The notes under the pieces were generated by a model. That model did not search any database, was not told the origin of the DNA, and worked only from the letters and a program-made list of their open reading frames with translations. The translations under genes were made by a program, and so were the position numbers. A DNA stretch of 64,000 nucleotides. It comes from Elmis aenea (Eukaryota; Arthropoda; Insecta; Coleoptera; Elmidae). Below, piece after piece: positions 59,115-64,000 of this stretch. Location: contig OX393579.1 in the NCBI GenBank assembly GCA_947652605.1, forward strand, positions 24,139,674 to 24,203,673, in the 5' to 3' direction. The stretch's first letter is position 1; the number at the start of each line of letters is the position of its first letter.

Positions 59115-59502
59115 CAGTGGCGTACGCAAGGGGGAAATTAGAAGGATAAATCCCCCCAAAAATTTGAAAAGAACTAAAAGTATAATCACTGTATTTCAAA
59201 ATTGTGCGACAGATTGCTTTTCCATACATATAAAATATGTTATGTGTGTAAATTTTACTCAAAAATACCATTTTTGTGTACATTTGACCTTGAAAATAAA
59301 AAAAATAATGCCTATGGCGCAGTTACCCGGGGGGCACCGCCCCCTGGACCCCCCGTAGCTCTTTCTTACAACTCCTTTTTTGTGTCTAGCTCCCAACGAT
59401 CATTTTCTGATTGCACCATTACTATGTCCCGTTTGAAATTAGTATTATTTTTGCAAATTAAAACAATAACCTCCCTGAAATATTTTTCTGCATTCGCCAC
59501 TG
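59115..59502. mobile_element. 388-bp hAT-like MITE with perfect 8-bp duplication
   Basis: Ends cagtggcgtacgcaaggggg and gcattcgccactg. Flanks gttaaggt at 59107-59114 and 59503-59510. An inner GC-rich stretch, ccggggggcaccgccccctg, is at 59328. Short open frames through it are not genes. Confidence 0.92.
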
Positions 59503-60150
59503 GTTAAGGTAATGATCTCTGAAACGCTCTGTACTCAATTTAATTAAAATAAAACTCCAATATTTACCGCCGGTGCATTTAAAACTGACAAAATTACATT
59601 GCAAAATTAGTTTTAATCCTAAATTTGACTGCAACTAGTAACTAGACCTTAAGTTTCGAGATATGCAAACTGTCGAAAATTCAAACTTTTTCTAAAAACA
59701 AATTATTGCTGCAACCTGTTTGGTCCTATAGACTTTATGGGATACGCTAAACCTGTAAGATTAAAAATTATCTAAAGGTTTCAATTGAAAGTACCTTATA
59801 GCACATGCTACATGAATATCTCAAAATATCCTTCACGGAGGACGACGTTCAGCGATTTTTCGTTAGATAGGCGTTGGCTTTGGCCAAACAATCTATTTCG
59901 AAACTTAAAACCGTCGTACATAAAAAGAATTATCGTTGAATGTTTCCCCAACACTCATTAACTTTGAACTCTTCGTGAAGTTGATCGTAAATTGCCAATA
60001 AACAAAACAAAAAAATTAAATATGGAAAGCCTACACTTTGAATAGTGTTTATACTAGGTACCTATGTTTTCAGTAAGGTTCTTTATATAATAGCATATTT
60101 AGATTCTAAATTATAAAACATTAATAGCTTCAGTCATTCGTTATAATACC

Positions 60151-60721
60151 CATTGAATAAAAAGATAAAGGAAGGTGCGTTATAGCGATACTAAGGCGTC
60201 CAGGTTAGCCTCTTAATATGGCGGATGCATGTTTCCGCTTCTCAGTGGCGTATCTAACATTTTTAAATATGTATTGATTAATGTAAATATTTGCTTTGTT
60301 TTGAATTGAGCCTGTTATTTACTTATTTATTTCTTGTTTCGTGGTTGAAGGATTAAAAAAACGACAGCATACATCAATATTTGGATTGTTTATTATGACA
60401 GTTGCTGTACACAAATGCACGCCACTGATATGACATACCAATTTGACAGACCACATCAAATTTTCAATGCATGATTACACTACAAAATATTAATGTCTAC
60501 TTATCTATGAAACGTAATCTTTTAATCTTTATCATTTTTGGACCTAGTAAGACTACAAGATCTGCAGCTAACCATTGTAGCACACAAAACTCTAAATATC
60601 TTGACTGTTTGACCTGTCAAAATCGGCCGCCATCAGAGGCCATTTATGTCGTCATTTCCGTCGCCGCTCAAACGCTGCAGTATAGTATTAAAAGCTCCTT
60701 CCTTTATCTTTTTATTCAATG
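60151..60721. mobile_element. 571-bp P-like MITE with perfect 8-bp duplication
   Basis: Ends cattgaataaaaagataaag then gaagg and, inverted, the same sequence; the perfect inverted repeat is about 25 bp. Flanks are ataatacc at 60143-60150 and 60722-60729. An 8-bp duplication with CAT-starting ends and no CAG/CA-G hAT signature points to the P superfamily, but no transposase is present to confirm it. A second element or internal segment lies at 60243-60427. Confidence 0.85.
60243..60427. mobile_element. Possible 185-bp hAT-like insert in the P-like MITE
   Basis: Bounded by cagtggcgt and acgccactg. No matching duplication on its flanks (ccgcttct / atatgaca), so it may instead be a normal internal part of the surrounding MITE. 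Confidence 0.4.
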
Positions 60722-60766
60722 ATAATACCTTACTTTTTTTTTTCGACAATAATACATACTAATATA

Positions 60767-61395
60767 CCGGGTGATTCAGTTTGACTGTCGCACCCCTATA
60801 ACTATAACTTTTTAATTATTAAAAATAACCCCATCAAACCTATATTTTTGAAAACGGCGTCAAATTCTCTATTAAGTGATGTGCATTTGTTATCTCTACG
60901 ATGACGTATGTATGTCAAATCCGCTACATATAGGCAACTGTTTTTTAAATTACATAGTATACATGTCAACGTTTATTATTTGTTTTTAGTTTTATTAAAA
61001 ATTAATTTTTAATGCATTTCCATTGATAGTTATAGGTAGTATAAATTTTAAGATTTGATCGTTTTTTGTTATATTAAATAGACTATTTGCTATAATTTGA
61101 ATAAACTTTGTACTGATTTTTCTCGAAAAATGTCTTAAGTATGCATACTTTTTTAATACATGGTCGGATTCAGAATTAAATTCTCTATCCCAATCAACAA
61201 AAACATGTATACTATATAATTTAAAAAAAAAAAACAGTTGCCTATCGCGGATTTGACAAACGTCATCGTAGCGATAACAGATGCACATCACTTAATAGAG
61301 AATTTGTCGCCGTTTTAAAAAATATGAGGTTTGTTGGGGTTATTTTCAATAATTAAAAAGTTATAGGGGTGCGACAGTCAAACTGAATCAATCGG
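60767..61395. mobile_element. 629-bp foldback element, TA target, arms of about 200 bp
   Basis: Left ccgggtgattcagtttgact and inverted right ccgattgattcagtttgact; arms continue through gtcgcacccctataac, attctctattaagtgatgtg, aaatccgc and aggcaactgtttttt to about 60970 and 61190. TA flanks (60765-60766, 61396-61397). The centre encodes on the minus strand a 98-codon open frame (60995-61291) that includes DREFNSESDHVLKKYAY, partly conserved in the related element at 6789. Confidence 0.85.
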
Positions 61396-61397
61396 TA

Positions 61398-62267
61398 TAG
61401 TAGTAATAAATTTTAAAAAAATACTTTGCTTTGAATGGAGTGTCGCACTTTTTTTTCTATCTTCGAAAATATTAACTTTATGAATTTTATTTAAGTGCAA
61501 CGAATATAGTGGAAGCCAAGTCATACAATCAGAAGGATTGGGATTCACAAGTTGTTCTTTTACCCACCCAAGGATTGTATGCTGAAAAAGCATCCAAAAC
61601 TTGCGGTTATATAACATATAACGTACATATAGTGGCAAATAAGAAACACATTCTTGTTCGTACTTGGAAATAAAAATAATACTTTTACTGTCGTAATTAG
61701 GTTAACTGTATTTCCAAGTTGTAGAAACAATGATAAATCTATATTTAAATAAAAATGAATCGTGTGCATAATTTAACGTATTTGTAAATGATTTACAGTA
61801 AACTTGTTTAGGAAAACGTAACCTAAATTGTGTAGCTTAAGTCGGTATTAATCATACAAAGTGAAAATGTGTAGTTATACAAGAATGCGCGGGTATCACT
61901 TAATAAGATTGCGTGATGCCAGAACGGTAAAGGAATAATGTAGCAGTTGTAGCACGTGCCGCTCAACCGAAAAAAATGTCTAGTCAATAAACAGTTTCAA
62001 ACATTTCGTGAATTCTTTTAAACTCTTCTAGCTAAATTGCAATTAAGCGATAATTAAAATACTCAAAAGTCAAAAGCCCAAAAATTTCATCGCATTTTGA
62101 AAAAAAGTAATGTTTTTATAAAGTATTAAGGAAGGTATCCGTTTTTAGTTTGGAATATATTACGTGCGTAAAATAAAAACATAAATGTAATACTAGTGCA
62201 AAACGGTAGTTGGGCGCCTATAAAATATCGTGTAGTGCGAAACCGTGTTAATTATTTAGTCATGAGT
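61398..62267. other. No gene seen
   Basis: AT-rich sequence between a foldback element and a retroelement relic; short frames at 61378-61769 lack domains. Confidence 0.45.
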
Positions 62268-63300
62268 CCTTCTACTGTTAGATGTAGGACTGTTGAGTTG
62301 TGTTGTACTGACTTTTTTCCATGTTTTTCTGTCTTGTGCTAGCTTTGTTATGTCTTTCCATTTGATGTTTCTATCTGTTGTCGCTTTTTTAACTTCGTCT
62401 TGCCAGGTTTTTCCTGGTCTACCTCTTTTGTTCTTTCACTGTGATCTTGCTTCATAGGCTTTTTTGGTTAACCTTTCTTCTTTTATCCTACAAATGTGAT
62501 TCCACCATTCCAGCTGCCTTTCTTTATTTTTGTTTTAGCTGATTTTACCTTTAATTGTTCACTCCGTGTTTCGTTTCTGATTCTATCTTTTTTGGTTTTC
62601 CTTGGATTTTTCTTAGAAATCTCATTTCAGCTGCATTCACTCGGCTACTATTTTTATTTGTGAGTGCCCACGTTTCACTTCCGTATAAAAGTGCCGGAGT
62701 TACTACTTTTTTGACCACTTCCACTTTTGTTGTTTTGGGACTTTTCTATTTCCAAAAAATGTTGTTCTAAAACTGTTAAATATTCTTCCTACATTTCCTG
62801 TCCTTTCGCTTATTTTTTTGTCCATTTCTCCATTTTTCTCTATTCTCACTCCTAAATATTTAAAGCTTTCTACCTGTTCTAACCTAAGCCCATTTAAAGT
62901 GATGTTATGCCCTTTGTTCATAGTTTTAGTTTTTTCGGTATTTATTTTTATGTTAATTTGTTTCAATTCCTGGTTTAGAGTTTCTAGATTATGTAGCAGA
63001 TTCTTTTCTGTTTCCGCCACTAAGACCATGTTGTCTGCGAACATTAGTTATGTTTATTTTTGCCGTTTTCCAGTTGCCTAGGTGAAACGGTCTCATTTTT
63101 TGTTTTACTTCTTTAATTGCTCCATCTATAACTACTAAGAATAATAATGGGCTGAGCACTCATCCTTGTTTTAAGCCCTCTTCTTCATTTTGGGTTCTTA
63201 CAATATTTACCCTTTTTTGGTACATCGCTTTGATCATGTCGATTGTTTCTACTTCTATTCCCTTCCTTCTTAGGCTCTTCCATACGTCTTTTCTTTTGTA
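62268..63300 (-). pseudogene. Non-LTR retrotransposon reverse transcriptase relic, C-terminal half
   Basis: On the minus strand the order is: YKRKDVWKSLRRKGIEVE, GLKQG-stop-VLSPLLFLVVIDGA (motif B), MFADNMVLVAETEKNLLHNL (motif C), NTEKTKTM, LRLEQVESFKYLGVRIEKNG, then after frameshifts PALLYGSETWALTNKN, NAAEMRFLRKIQGK, RLTKKAYEARSQ, TWQDEVKKATTDRNIKWKD and a final NSPTSNSRRTHD before a stop near 62260. The catalytic FADD has become FADN. There are at least four frame breaks or stops, and the copy is 5'-truncated within the reverse transcriptase. Same broad RTE-like group as 18286-19945 but a different lineage. Confidence 0.85.
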
Positions 63301-64000
63301 TGTTTCTATTTGTTGCCTCTGTGTGTTTGTAGCTTTACGTTTACTTCCACATTTAATGAGGCGAAATGTTCATGCTCAATTTTAAAAATAAAATAACCTT
63401 ATACTACACAGCGTATTGTAAAAATGCAACCCAAAATATTAAAGTATATTTCATTTTATTTATATAAATAAAATCGCAGACCAGCCAAGAAGGAACGAAG
63501 AATCCCGCCTTAACAATATCTAAGTATTTATAGATGTAATACCACCCGCGAATTACTTAAGATCATCTGCCTACGTAACCATAAATTATATAAAACCAGT
63601 CTTATAATAAAAAATGTTTTTATATGTTATAAATTTTATGTAGTGCGATTTATTGCGCTTTGTTTGACCTTTTATTTATTATTATGCGTAATTTAATTGG
63701 CGCAAGTAAACAAAACATCTTACTTGCAAATTACTTACGTCTAGCATCGATTTGGCATCAACAATCAAGCAATTAATCGTGTATCTAACAAAGACCCGAC
63801 AAACGAGCAATAACGAACTAAAAATAAAACGTTTGTAGACAAATGGTACCACCATTTAACCACAACCTAATTGCTAAAGTGGAGAAGAATGGTCTTTTCG
63901 TACATATGCTATTGTGTTATAAATAGTAATAGCAAAAAAATTATAAGTTAACTACAGTGAAAGTTAATTTTTTCTTTAACGAGTTGAAGTTTAATAAAAT
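63301..64000. other. No gene or element seen
   Basis: AT-rich sequence to the window edge. Confidence 0.45.

Noticed and set aside
62555..63081. Plus-strand open frames over the second retroelement relic
   Set aside because: Shadows of the minus-strand reverse transcriptase pseudogene.

Overview
This window looks like AT-rich nuclear DNA from an arthropod, most likely an insect. The order cannot be fixed from the sequence; the style of the reverse transcriptase relics is common in beetles. There are no bacterial-type operons, no long intact host genes, and no rRNA, CRISPR array or functional tRNA gene that I can see. Almost everything recognisable is mobile DNA: hAT-like, PIF/Harbinger-like, Tc1/mariner/pogo-like, piggyBac-like (TTAA) and P-like (8-bp duplication) elements, long foldback elements at TA targets, non-LTR retrotransposon fragments, and one tRNA-derived SINE.

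Layout. From 1 to 27 kb transposons are dense and often nested. A decayed hAT transposase lies on the minus strand at 1-481. There are hAT-in-hAT (1122-2441) and hAT-Harbinger-hAT (10514-11876) nests. A pogo-like element at 3439-5208 keeps a zinc-finger tail and contains two tandem copies of an unusual hairpin-bearing repeat. Foldback elements lie at 13656-14605, 15946-17207 and 25663-26870. The most striking object is at 17953-20278: a 1,660-bp reverse transcriptase fragment bounded by a 333-bp direct repeat. I read the repeat as an exceptionally long target-site duplication. A 607-codon frame runs open through both junctions.

From about 27 to 44 kb element density drops. Here lie a promoter-like GC-richer patch with two good 5' splice sites (28130-28394) and an 80-bp candidate internal exon with strong splice signals (34443-34522). 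These suggest a host transcription unit on the plus strand, mostly intronic in this window; the product is not recognisable. A complete SINE (37768-38040), a mariner relic and two more copies of the hairpin repeat also lie here.

From 44 to 64 kb elements become frequent again: a TTAA element, several hAT-like MITEs with 8-bp duplications, two Tigger/pogo-like fragments, a Harbinger MITE carrying the start of a MADF-like domain, a piggyBac-like MITE, a P-like MITE, a TA-target foldback and a second non-LTR reverse transcriptase relic at 62268-63300.

All calls come from reading the sequence by eye. Element borders given with matching target-site duplications are reliable to a base or two; other borders are approximate.
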